From Bryobacterales bacterium (lineage in GTDB: Bacteria > Acidobacteriota > Terriglobia > Bryobacterales > Bryobacteraceae), in contig JAFAQY010000061.1 in NCBI GenBank assembly GCA_019261985.1, positions 1 to 39,712 of the forward strand: 39,712 nt of DNA. The letters run 5' to 3'. Numbering within the stretch: position 1 is the stretch's first letter; each line of letters starts with the position of its first letter. The position numbers were made by a program, and so were the translations under genes. The notes below the pieces were generated by a model, which was not told the origin of the DNA, did no database searches, and saw only the letters and a program-made list of their open reading frames with translations. Below, one piece after another: positions 15,455 to 22,779 of the stretch.

Positions 15455-16314
15455 AGCGTGTTAGCGCGGTTTCGTTGGCCGCAGCTGCGTTCTGGCTCGC
15501 GGCTCATTCTGAATTAGCGGCCCAGTCCTCGGTTGCTATGGACAAATACGCAGCATTACCGGGAGTACGGCTCTTCTATCGAGATACGGGCGGTTCCGGC
15601 GTGCCCGTCGTTTTCCTACACGCGAACACCGGCAGCAGCCGTGTTTGGGAATACCAGATTCCGGCGTTTACGGCGGCTGGCTACCGTTTCATCGCGTTCG
15701 ACCGTAGGGGTTGGGGCCGCACTGAGGTACAACCCGGAGCGCCCGCCGCATCTGTTGCAGACGATATGTTAGCGTTGCTGGACTCGCTTGGTCTACCACG
15801 CGTCCACGTGGTTGGCACCGCCGGTGGAGCTTTCGGCGCCATCGATTTCGCGATCTCGTATCCGCAGCGCGTGCGCAGCCTGGTCGTGGCGAACAGCATC
15901 GGCGGGGTTCAGGACGCGGAATTTCTCGAATTGGGGCGCAGAATCCGGCCGCCGCAATTCGATGCCCTGCCTCCCGAAATCCGCGAGGTTGGTCCCTCAT
16001 ACCGCGCGGCGAATCCCGAAGGCACCCAGCGCTGGGTCGATTTGGAAAAGATTAGCCGTCCTCCCGGGCCTCCTGCGCCGCCGCAGCCGGTGAGAAACCG
16101 TTTGACTTTCGCACTGCTGGAATCGATAAACACTCCCACGCTTCTGCTTACCGGAGGCGCGGACATGTACGCTCCGCCGCCGGTCCTGGGAATGTTCGCG
16201 GCCCGAATCAAAGGCGCCGAGACAATCGTTGTGCCGGAAGCTGGACACTCCACCTATTGGGAAGAGCCCGATGTTTTCAATCGCGCGGTTCTAGATTTTG
16301 TGCGAAAGCACTGA
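15451..16314 (+). CDS. Exported alpha/beta-hydrolase-fold protein without nucleophile
   Basis: 287 residues. GGAGG four bases before ATG 15451 and the ATGA overlap fix the start. A signal peptide (SLAAAAFWLAAHSELAAQ) is followed by an alpha/beta-hydrolase fold: VPVVFLHANTGSS (oxyanion strand), FIAFDRRGWGRTE, and VHVVGTAGGAFGAIDFAISY, where the nucleophile elbow should read G-x-S-x-G. Here Ala124 stands in the Ser place. LLLTGGADMYAPP supplies a likely Asp and VVPEAGHSTYW a His (266). Without a nucleophile it may be a non-hydrolytic member (lyase, oxygenase-like or binding protein). Its coupling to the monooxygenase suggests it handles that enzyme's product, but export argues against a shared compartment. 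Confidence 0.85.
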   Translation: MKRVSAVSLAAAAFWLAAHSELAAQSSVAMDKYAALPGVRLFYRDTGGSGVPVVFLHANTGSSRVWEYQIPAFTAAGYRFIAFDRRGWGRTEVQPGAPAASVADDMLALLDSLGLPRVHVVGTAGGAFGAIDFAISYPQRVRSLVVANSIGGVQDAEFLELGRRIRPPQFDALPPEIREVGPSYRAANPEGTQRWVDLEKISRPPGPPAPPQPVRNRLTFALLESINTPTLLLTGGADMYAPPPVLGMFAARIKGAETIVVPEAGHSTYWEEPDVFNRAVLDFVRKH

Positions 16315-16421
16315 TCACTTTCCGGCCTTCTCCTCCGCACGCGCCTGCGAGGATCCCCTGCAAACCGATATTCCCTCGTGGCAAGCGTACTCGAGCAGAG
16401 TATGTACTCAAATCCCGCCAA

Positions 16422-16463
16422 GTGGGGCAGGATGCGATCCTGCGGCGGCTTGCCAAGCCGCCA
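16422..16463. repeat. Palindromic repeat, copy 4
   Basis: GTGGGGCAGG edge with GCAGGAT-GCG-ATCCTGC and GGCGGCTT-GCC-AAGCCGCC. It is located between the convergent hydrolase and DUF5615-like genes; nothing else is recognisable in this ~210-base gap. Confidence 0.75.
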
Positions 16464-16526
16464 TCTCTAATGGTGGGAAGGAAGCAAGATTTTCAATGTT
16501 CATCTAGCAGTCCGCATCGGCGGGGT

Positions 16527-16958
16527 TCAAACGAGCTGCTGCAAATGATACGAGCCGTTATCGCGAACCCTCAGCCAGTAGTTCCCCCGGCGCGTTCCAA
16601 GCCGGCTGCGACGGACTGCTGCTGAAATTTTCCGAACTGTTTCGTTAGTGCGGTCCGGCTTGCTATCCACAAATCTGACGTCTTCGATTCCGATAACATC
16701 ATAATCGTGCCGTACCGCATCTTCGACGAAGTCTTGCGAGTTCTTGGTGAGGATTGCCCACCCGCGTGCCATGCGTTTCAGGGCTTCGTCTGTTCGGCCC
16801 TGAGGAGGCGTAACGACCTTGAATCCGTCATCCTCCAGCGCGGATTCAAGCGCGCGCAGCTTTTCATCCAGCAGGACAGTAAAATAGCCCTGTTTGGACA
16901 ACTCGGCGACATCATCGAGCGCGTTCAATCGTTCCATAAACCGGAGTCTATCGTACAT
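16527..16958 (-). CDS. DUF5615-like PIN-fold protein (toxin-like)
   Basis: 143 residues from ATG 16958. FTVLLDEKLRALESALEDDG resembles the first strand and helix of DUF5615/Mut7-C-type PIN-like domains, with Asp31-Glu32 as first metal ligands. GRTDEALKRMARGWAILTKN then SQDFVEDAVRHDYDVIGIED matches the second part, although the usual T-K-D-x-D-F reads T-K-N-S-Q-D-F, so one acidic residue may be missing. DUF5615 proteins are often toxins paired with a DUF433 antitoxin. No such partner is visible on either side. It starts ten bases from the end of the broken quinoprotein gene. Nuclease activity is inferred from the family only. Confidence 0.7.
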   Translation of the reverse strand: MYDRLRFMERLNALDDVAELSKQGYFTVLLDEKLRALESALEDDGFKVVTPPQGRTDEALKRMARGWAILTKNSQDFVEDAVRHDYDVIGIEDVRFVDSKPDRTNETVRKISAAVRRSRLGTRRGNYWLRVRDNGSYHLQQLV

Positions 16959-16967
16959 CCCGCGAGC

Positions 16968-18814
16968 CTACTCTTCCGGCGCGAACGCCAGCAGAACATT
17001 CCCCGCCAGTCCTGCATTCCGGCCATAGCCCGAATTAACGAAGACCATCCCGCCGACGATCACGGGCCCAGGCCCGTTCAGCGCGCCGCCGCTCGCGCGG
17101 ATTCCGTTGACGGTGGAGTAGTCGCGAACGGTATCGAAATCCCAGAGGATGGTCCCCTGCTCGGCGGAGTAGGCGCGAAGGTGGCCATCCAGCGAGCGGA
17201 AAACACCACGCCCGGGATTACGGTCACCGCGGCCGATTGCGCCGGACTGCAACCCGGCCGTGAACCGCACGGAGCCGGCGGAGTGTACCAGACCTTTTCC
17301 CCCGTCCCGATGCGGAGCGCGGTCAAGCCGCCTCCCGCCTTAGGATCTAGCGGCAAAGGCCGCGGATCGGTCTTGTCGGGGTTCGGGCCGCCTCGGATGA
17401 CATCGGAAGTCGCGGCGTAAACTCGTTGCCCGTCGCTAGCCATGCCCCATTGCACCCCGCCATTGACGCCGCCCTTGCCCACGCGGACCTGCCAGAGGAT
17501 CTCGCCTTTGCGGTCGGGATCGAGCGCATAGACCACGCCCGATTTCTGGCCGGCCAGCAATATATCGCGGCCGTTCTCCAGTTTCTCGATGAGCACGGAA
17601 GATCCGTAATCGTGATCCGGCCCGGGGCAATCCCCGCGGGCGCTGCACCCGGATGTCCATACGTCGCCCGGAGTGGTTTGTTTCGCCCACAGGATACGTC
17701 CCGAAGCCAAATCAAGCGCCAAAACCGAGTCGCTCATGCCTGTAGCGGGAGGTGAAAAGTTGTCTCCTGTCGTGGCGTACAGAATGCCACGCCTTGCGTC
17801 GAGCGTCGGCGAACCCCACACGCTGGCGCCAGAAGGTCCCCATTGCCCGACGCCGGCCTGGTTCTAGCCGGTGAGTCTCGGTTTCTCGGGTATCGTATAC
17901 GTCTTCCAAACCTGCGAGCCGTCCTTAATCCGGAACGCGACAATGCTTCCACGAAAAGTGCAGCACGGATAATTTGCAATTGTGGTCCGGGTTTCTTCCC
18001 ACGACGACACGGGGACAAAAACGTTGCCGCCATACGCCACAGGCGCGCCGGTCAGGCGAACCGCTTCGTGCGGCTCCGGCCTTTTCTTCCACTGCAGGCG
18101 GCCTGTCTCGGCATCCTGCGCGTAAAACCAGCCCACCTGATCCCCGAAAAGCAACACATTCTTATCACCCGACAGCTTTTCACCCGAAGGCACGGCGAGA
18201 ATCGCCGATCGAACCGGACCGGCCGCTTCGAATGTCCAGTAGACGCATCCGGAATCCACGCGCAACGCCTGCACCAATCCGCTGGCGCTCCCCACGAACA
18301 ACTAGCGGCCAAGCACCGCCGGCTGCGCGAAGGCGACCAAGTCGCCGTCGAAGCCATAAGCCCATTTCAGCTTCAATCGACGGACTTGGTCTACGGTTAG
18401 ACCCGCCGCGCTCGCAGATTGGTAACGAGTATTCCCGGGAGACGGACTCCATCCATTCCATTGCGGCCCGATTTGCGGCGTGAACTTGATACTCCGGTCG
18501 GCGCAGTACGCCTTCTCTGGAATGCGCTGCGTTGCGACAGGCGAGCCCAAGTATGCCGCTACCGCATCGCGCTCCTCGGCCCGCAGCGGCACGCCGACGT
18601 TGCTCATCAAGCCGAACTCGAGCGCTCGGACAATTCGCGTGACCGGCAGGTTTTTCAAATCGTCGCGAGAGGGCGCGCGCGTGTTGCCTGAATCGTGGCA
18701 GGAGGCGCAATGCTGCTTGTAGACGGCCTCCCCGGAAACAGGGGCGGACCGAAGAGCGATCGGGAACGCTGTCAAACACAGGGTGAGAAGAAACCGCGTT
18801 AGCATCGGGATCAT
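16968..18814 (-). pseudogene. Cytochrome c-PQQ-type beta-propeller dehydrogenase, broken
   Basis: One reading frame from ATG 18814 (or 18805) gives a signal peptide (LLTLCLTAFPIALRSA), an N-terminal cytochrome c domain with HCASCHD, and PQQ-like propeller blades. It is interrupted by two in-frame TAG codons, at 18302-18304 (between LGR and LFVGSASG) and 17864-17866 (between EKPRLTG and NQAGVGQWG), with family-like sequence resuming immediately after each. Near 17200 a single missing base shifts the frame: VIPGVVFSA continues as RSLDGHLRAYS to the natural end at 16968 (GNVLLAFAPEE). The intact protein would be ~615 residues, a periplasmic quinoprotein with covalent heme. It is divergent from the secreted protein at 18918. 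Confidence 0.88.
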
Positions 18815-18917
18815 GCTACAGCAGAGGAGCGCAGCAGACAACCTGCGGCGTTTCACATGAATCCGCAAGAACGGCATTCGCGCCGATTTCATGAAAGAAT
18901 CTATCGGTGGAGGAATT

Positions 18918-19685
18918 GTGTCCCACCGTGTTCTGATGTTCCTTACGACTGCCGCTGCCGCCTTGGCGGTCTGGTATGCTCCCGCCGGGTTCGCGCAAGC
19001 GCCGCCCACCGCGAAGAAGGGTCCGCCGCCCCCGCAAGGTCCCACGCCGCGGCTTCCGAACGGGCGCGCAGATTTTTCCGGCTTGTGGCGTCCGGGCGAC
19101 ATTTTCCTGATCGAAGATATTTCGCTCGGGCTGAAGCCGGGCGAAACAGTTCCGTTGAGCGACTCGGGGAAAGCGGAGATGGCCAAGCATCTCTCGAAAA
19201 ACGATCCGGAAGCTAACTGTCTCCCGACGGGTGTTCCGCGGCATGCGCCGTATCCATGGAAGATTGTGGAGGCGCCGCCGTATATCTATTTCCTGTTCGA
19301 AGGAAACATCCACAGCTACCGCCAAATTTTCATGGACGGCCGCCCCCATCCCGCTGACCCGAATCCCACATGGTACGGGCATTCGGTTGGCAAATGGGAG
19401 GGCGACACGCTTCTCATCGATACCGCCGGCTTCAACGACAAATTTTGGTTCGATTTTGTCGGCCATCCTCACACGGAGCGGCTCCGCACAACCGAGCGGT
19501 ACACGCGCAAGGACTTGGGCACATTACTCGAAGAGGTCACGATCGACGATCCCGGAGCCTACACGCGGCCGTTCACCGTCTACGCATCACACCGCCTGCT
19601 GCCGAATGACGAACTGATGGAATACATCTGCCAGGAGAATCAGCGCGACACGCAGCATCTGGTCGGTCCGGCGGGGCGGCCATAA
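18918..19685 (+). CDS. Exported family protein of unknown function (paralogue of the 33036 gene)
   Basis: 255 residues. GGTGGAGGA at 18906-18914 lies just before a GTG at 18918, giving a neat signal peptide (VLMFLTTAAAALAVWYAPAG then FAQ); an ATG nine codons upstream has no binding site. The body is a family common in Acidobacteriota and some Proteobacteria: PRLPNGRADFSGLW, ANCLPTGVPR, IVEAPPYIYFLFEGN, YRQIFMDGRPHPADPNPTWY, HSVGKWEGDTLLIDTAGFND and EEVTIDDPGAYTRPFTVY. It resembles a beta-barrel fold by pattern. No enzymatic function is known to me. It is divergent from the broken quinoprotein gene, 104 bases apart. A second family member lies at 33036-33899. Confidence 0.8.
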   Translation: MSHRVLMFLTTAAAALAVWYAPAGFAQAPPTAKKGPPPPQGPTPRLPNGRADFSGLWRPGDIFLIEDISLGLKPGETVPLSDSGKAEMAKHLSKNDPEANCLPTGVPRHAPYPWKIVEAPPYIYFLFEGNIHSYRQIFMDGRPHPADPNPTWYGHSVGKWEGDTLLIDTAGFNDKFWFDFVGHPHTERLRTTERYTRKDLGTLLEEVTIDDPGAYTRPFTVYASHRLLPNDELMEYICQENQRDTQHLVGPAGRP

Positions 19686-19693
19686 CACTGCGC

Positions 19694-19721
19694 TTGCATC
19701 CCGCCCCAGCCGTGATATCAT
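19694..19721 (+). promoter_or_regulatory. Promoter of the diheme cytochrome gene, apparently leaderless
   Basis: TTGCAT (19694-19699), a 16-base spacer and TATCAT (19716-19721, five of six matches to TATAAT). Transcription would begin about seven bases later, at or next to the ATG at 19729, and no ribosome binding site precedes that ATG. Confidence 0.5.
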
Positions 19722-19728
19722 TTACCCC

Positions 19729-20097
19729 ATGCGTACACTCGTCCCGACGTTTCTCGCTTCTGTTTTGGCGTTCAGTCTAGCTCTCACCGTTTCGGGCCAG
19801 GAAAAAGGCAAGGGCGGTCCTAAGGCTCCGCCGAAGAACCTGAAAGTCCTCACCCCTGAAAATCTCATGGACAACATGCGGGCATTCGTCCCCGCGTTGG
19901 GTCTTGCGGATAAAGGCGGATGCAACTTCTGTCACGATCCAATGGACCGGTCCAGCGATGCCAAGCCGGAAAAGGTCATGGCTCGCATGATGATCTCGAT
20001 GGTGAAGGACATCAATGCCAAGTTCCCCGATGGTAAAGAACACGTAACGTGCTACACCTGCCATCGCGGCGACACAATGCCCAAAACGGCCCCCTAA
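19729..20097 (+). CDS. Exported diheme c-type cytochrome (photosynthetic reaction-centre cytochrome-like)
   Basis: 122 residues. A signal peptide (FLASVLAFSLALTVSGQ) is followed by a Lys/Pro/Gly-rich linker and two heme-binding motifs, CNFCH at 65-69 and CYTCH at 108-112. Met-rich helix MARMMISMVKDINAKF between them can supply axial ligands. The arrangement (NLxDNMRAFVPALG, GCNFCHD, then TCYTCHRGDxxP) matches the small members of the family related to the photosynthetic reaction-centre cytochrome subunit, widespread in non-phototrophic Acidobacteriota. It would carry electrons in the periplasm. Partner oxidases are not adjacent, though two quinoprotein genes lie in the window. Confidence 0.9.
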   Translation: MRTLVPTFLASVLAFSLALTVSGQEKGKGGPKAPPKNLKVLTPENLMDNMRAFVPALGLADKGGCNFCHDPMDRSSDAKPEKVMARMMISMVKDINAKFPDGKEHVTCYTCHRGDTMPKTAP

Positions 20098-20153
20098 CCG
20101 GCTTCGGCTGGAGCCGCAACGCGCGGCTTTGAAAAAAAGAGGTTCGGCCATTC

Positions 20154-20987
20154 ATGCCGTTTGACGGGCTTCGAGTGCTGTCGCTTGAAAGCCGCCGGTC
20201 GGCGGAAATCGAGCGCTTGATTCGAGGCCAGGGTGGAATTCCATTCGTCGCGCCTTCGATGAGGGAAATTCCGCTCGAAAACAATAGTCTCGCTTTCGAT
20301 TTCGCCGTCCGCCTGTTCCAAGAGGAAAAGGCGGGCGGCGATTTTGATATGGTCGTCTTTCTTACCGGCGTGGGCGCGCGCCTCCTCAATCAAATTCTCG
20401 AAACGCGCTACCCGCCGGGAACACTCGCACGCGCATTGCGGCAGGTCGCGGTGGTGGTCCGAGGCTCCAAACCTCTCGCCGTAATGCGCGAATGGGGGGT
20501 GCCTGTCGCGGTCAGCGTGCCGGAGCCGAATACCTGGCGCGAAGTCCTCGCGGCAACGGAGAAGCGTCCCGAGCGCCGCATCGCAGTACAGGAATACGGC
20601 CGGCCAACGCCGGAATTAATCGAGGGCCTGAGGCGCCGCGGCGCCGAGGTCACCACCGTGCCGGTCTATCAATGGGATCTTCCGGAAGATCCCGGCCCGC
20701 TTCGCGAGGCCATACGCCGGCTGATCGGCGGAGAATTCGATGTGGTGCTGCTGACCACTTCCGTCCAGATCCAGCATCTGCTCCGCGTGGCTGCCGGCGA
20801 GGGTCTGGACGATCAGGTACGCGCCGCTTTGCCGCGAACTGTGATTGCCTCGGTAGGACCAAGCACCAGCGCGACGCTGCGCGAATTCGGGATCGAGCCG
20901 GATTTCGAACCATCTCACCCCAAGATGGGCTTCTTGGTCAATGAAGCCGCATCGCGCGCCGGTGAGATTTTACAATCAAAGCGGTGA
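20154..20987 (+). CDS. Uroporphyrinogen-III synthase (HemD) family protein
   Basis: 277 residues. The two-domain HemD pattern is visible: LRVLSLESRRSAEIERLIRG at the start, VVFLTGVGARLL in domain 1, IAVQEYGRPTPELIEGLRRR entering domain 2, then VTTVPVYQWDLPEDP, FDVVLLTTSVQIQHLL and VIASVGPSTSATLREFGI. HemD cyclises hydroxymethylbilane to uroporphyrinogen III in heme, siroheme and corrin synthesis. HemD proteins are poorly conserved, and the lack of hem genes next to it leaves open that it is a related protein. Its TGA overlaps the GTG of atpZ (GTGA), so it is the first gene of the ATP synthase transcript. Confidence 0.82.
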   Translation: MPFDGLRVLSLESRRSAEIERLIRGQGGIPFVAPSMREIPLENNSLAFDFAVRLFQEEKAGGDFDMVVFLTGVGARLLNQILETRYPPGTLARALRQVAVVVRGSKPLAVMREWGVPVAVSVPEPNTWREVLAATEKRPERRIAVQEYGRPTPELIEGLRRRGAEVTTVPVYQWDLPEDPGPLREAIRRLIGGEFDVVLLTTSVQIQHLLRVAAGEGLDDQVRAALPRTVIASVGPSTSATLREFGIEPDFEPSHPKMGFLVNEAASRAGEILQSKR

Positions 20988-21199
20988 GCGATAAGCCGAA
21001 CGGCGACGAATTCTGGCGTTTAATGGCGAGGTATTTGCCCGTCCTCGGCCTCATGCCGGCCTACATTTTGGCGGGGTACCTGATCGGTGCCGGCTTGGAC
21101 TACGTTTTTTCGACCACCTACCTGAAGCTCGTCTTCATCATTCTGGGAGTTGCAGGGGGCGTGGTGCAGTTATTCCGGCTTCTGGGCCGTGATGTATAA
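20984..21199 (+). CDS. atpZ: AtpZ-type ATP synthase-associated membrane protein
   Basis: 71 residues, GTG start overlapping the upstream stop. It has two membrane helices (YLPVLGLMPAYILAGYLIGA and LKLVFIILGVAGGVVQLFRL) joined by a short loop, as in AtpZ/AtpI gene-1 proteins. These small proteins precede atpI/atpB in many operons and are proposed to help c-ring assembly or Mg2+/Ca2+ movement. The stop TAA is immediately followed by the GTG of the next gene. Confidence 0.85.
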   Translation: MSDKPNGDEFWRLMARYLPVLGLMPAYILAGYLIGAGLDYVFSTTYLKLVFIILGVAGGVVQLFRLLGRDV

Positions 21200-21583
21200 G
21201 TGCCGGATCAAGCCGCATTTTATGAGCGTGCCCTCCGCCGAATTCGCATATTGACTTTGGCGGTCGGAGCCGCGGGAACGATTACTTGGCTGATTGCGCA
21301 AGGGCTTCAGCCGGCGCTGGGCTTCGTGGCCGGAGCCGCTCTTTCGGTGCTCAACTTCCGCGGGATTTTGGCGCTGGCGGACGTGATCGGCGGAACGCGC
21401 AAACCGGGCCTTCTGGCAACCTTGTTTATCGCTCTGCGGTATGCCGTAATCGGCTTTGCTCTCTATGTTATAGTGAAGATTCTCAGATTCGCTCCGGCGC
21501 CGGTGTTATTCGGATTGCTCGCTCCGTTCGGCGCCGCGATCTTGGAAATACTCTACGAATTAATTTTTCCCGTCCGTGCATGA
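21200..21583 (+). CDS. atpI: ATP synthase subunit I-like protein
   Basis: 127 residues with GTG start directly after the preceding TAA. Four hydrophobic stretches (ILTLAVGAAGTITWLIAQGL, ALGFVAGAALSVLNFRGILA, IALRYAVIGFALYVIVKILR, VLFGLLAPFGAAILEILYEL) and the charged ends fit the AtpI/ATP synthase I family. AtpI is a chaperone-like factor for c-ring assembly in Na+ and H+ enzymes. Its stop overlaps the atpB start in ATGA. Confidence 0.82.
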   Translation: MPDQAAFYERALRRIRILTLAVGAAGTITWLIAQGLQPALGFVAGAALSVLNFRGILALADVIGGTRKPGLLATLFIALRYAVIGFALYVIVKILRFAPAPVLFGLLAPFGAAILEILYELIFPVRA

Positions 21584-22308
21584 ATAACTGGCTCACTGCT
21601 CTCTTCAACCAATATCTAGGCGGCTTTGCGAATACGGTTTTAGGCTGGTTCAATTTCCGCGCCGAGGACCCGGCGCATCCATGGGAAACCTGGCTCGTGA
21701 TGGAGCTGGTTGTGGCGGCTATCTTAATGATCGTGGTCGCGTTCCTCCGTCCCAGCCTATCGGCGGACAAGCCAGGCAGGCTCCAGCACATCTTTGAGAG
21801 CCTTTACGGATTCCTGCGCGGACAAGCGGTCGACGTCGGCCTGGAGCATCCCGATAAATACATTAACTGGCTCGGAACGATCTTCATCACCATTCTTACG
21901 ATGAATCTGTTGGGCATTATTCCGCTGTTCCAATCGCCGACCATGTACGTGTACGTCCCGGCGGCGTTCGCCGTCATGACCTGGCTTTACTATCACTCGA
22001 TGGGCATTCGCGAGTTGGGTGTGCTGAAGTATCTGGCGAAGTTCGGCGGCCCCATTCTGGCTCTCGCGCCGCTGATGTTCGTGATCGAGATCATCGGCGA
22101 TGTCGCGCGAATGCTGTCACTGTCTGTTCGTCTCTACGGCAACATGTTCGCCGGCGAACAAATCACTACCGTGTTCATCGGCCTGACCTATCTCATCGTC
22201 CCCGCTCTTTTCATGGCCCTGCACGTCTTCGTTTCTTTCCTGCAGGCATACGTTTTTACTTTATTGACGATGATCTACCTGAGCTTGGGGACATCGCACG
22301 AACATTAA
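21580..22308 (+). CDS. atpB: F-type ATP synthase subunit a
   Basis: 242 residues from ATG 21580. The membrane helices and the signature MLSLSVRLYGNMFAGEQ are diagnostic; Arg184 is the stator arginine facing the c-ring carboxylate, essential for ion translocation. DKYINWLGTIFITILTMNLL and GIIPLFQSPTMYVYVPAAFA are also typical. The open frame extends upstream to 21286 only because it overlaps atpI out of frame; homology begins at the ATG. atpE follows after 137 bases. The b, delta and F1 genes are not in the window, so the operon is split. Confidence 0.95.
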   Translation: MNNWLTALFNQYLGGFANTVLGWFNFRAEDPAHPWETWLVMELVVAAILMIVVAFLRPSLSADKPGRLQHIFESLYGFLRGQAVDVGLEHPDKYINWLGTIFITILTMNLLGIIPLFQSPTMYVYVPAAFAVMTWLYYHSMGIRELGVLKYLAKFGGPILALAPLMFVIEIIGDVARMLSLSVRLYGNMFAGEQITTVFIGLTYLIVPALFMALHVFVSFLQAYVFTLLTMIYLSLGTSHEH

Positions 22309-22363
22309 AGCACAAGCATTAATAACGGCATGATAGCCCGCAGGTTTTGCGGCTGTTATCGGG

Positions 22364-22420
22364 GCGCCGAGTGTGAGCCGCCGTTCCCCCCGGTTCGGAT
22401 TGGAACCACCTCCTCGGCGC
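22364..22420 (+). promoter_or_regulatory. Stem-loop in the atpB-atpE gap
   Basis: GCGCCGAG at 22364-22371 pairs with CTCGGCGC at 22413-22420 around a 41-base loop that itself contains short G+C pairs (GAGCCGCC, GGTTCGGATTGGAACC). It lies just before the atpE binding site in an otherwise tightly packed operon. It may protect or regulate the atpE message, which must be translated about ten times more than atpB. It is inferred by analogy and was not folded. Confidence 0.4.
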
Positions 22421-22445
22421 AATTTATACACGAAAGGTAAAGTGA

Positions 22446-22733
22446 ATGCGAAACAAGATGATGTTTTTGATTCTGGCTCTGCTGCTGATAGGCGTACCTG
22501 CGTTTGCGCAAGGCCCTGCCGGAGGCATAACGGATAAGGGATTGATGGTCCTAGGCCTAGGCATAGCCGGCGGGCTTTGCGGCATTGGCCAGGGCAAGGC
22601 GGTTTCCGGCGCAGCCGAAGCGATCGCCCGTAATCCGGGAGCGCAGGCGGGTATCCGCTTTGCACTTATCTTAGGTCTGGTGTTTATTGAAACCCTGACC
22701 ATTTACGCGCTCGCAATCGTTCTGAGGGGTTAG
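22446..22733 (+). CDS. atpE: F-type ATP synthase subunit c with N-terminal signal-like extension
   Basis: 95 residues. Residues 1-22 (MMFLILALLLIGVPAFAQ) look like a signal peptide, which most c subunits lack. The mature hairpin is GLMVLGLGIAGGLCGIGQG, the loop AIARNPGA and helix two LILGLVFIETLTIYALAIVL with the ion-carrying Glu82. Gln49 in GIGQG and Thr83 next to Glu82 align with Gln32 and Ser66 of the Na+-coordinating c subunit of Ilyobacter tartaricus. GAAAGG about ten bases before the ATG is the binding site. It is the last gene of the unit; the hairpin at 22747 follows the stop. Confidence 0.93.
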   Translation: MRNKMMFLILALLLIGVPAFAQGPAGGITDKGLMVLGLGIAGGLCGIGQGKAVSGAAEAIARNPGAQAGIRFALILGLVFIETLTIYALAIVLRG

Positions 22734-22746
22734 TTCGATGGGACAA

Positions 22747-22772
22747 GTAGGACAAGCGTAAGCTTGTCCTAC
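22747..22772. terminator. Strong hairpin after atpE
   Basis: GTAGGACAAGC-GTAA-GCTTGTCCTAC has 11-bp perfect arms and a 4-base loop, 14 bases after the atpE stop. An extra GGACAA half-copy precedes it. It could end or protect the atp transcript. The 'arrow' form resembles the repeat modules elsewhere, with a different sequence. Confidence 0.55.
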
Positions 22773-22779
22773 CTTCTCT

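Noticed and set aside
16968-18814. Stop-codon recoding (for example pyrrolysine) to explain the two TAG codons
   Set aside because: TAG serves as the normal stop of other genes here and the gene also has a frameshift, so decay is simpler.
21286-21579. N-terminal extension of AtpB from an upstream start
   Set aside because: This part overlaps atpI in another frame and has no resemblance to subunit a; the ATG at 21580 is coupled to the atpI stop.
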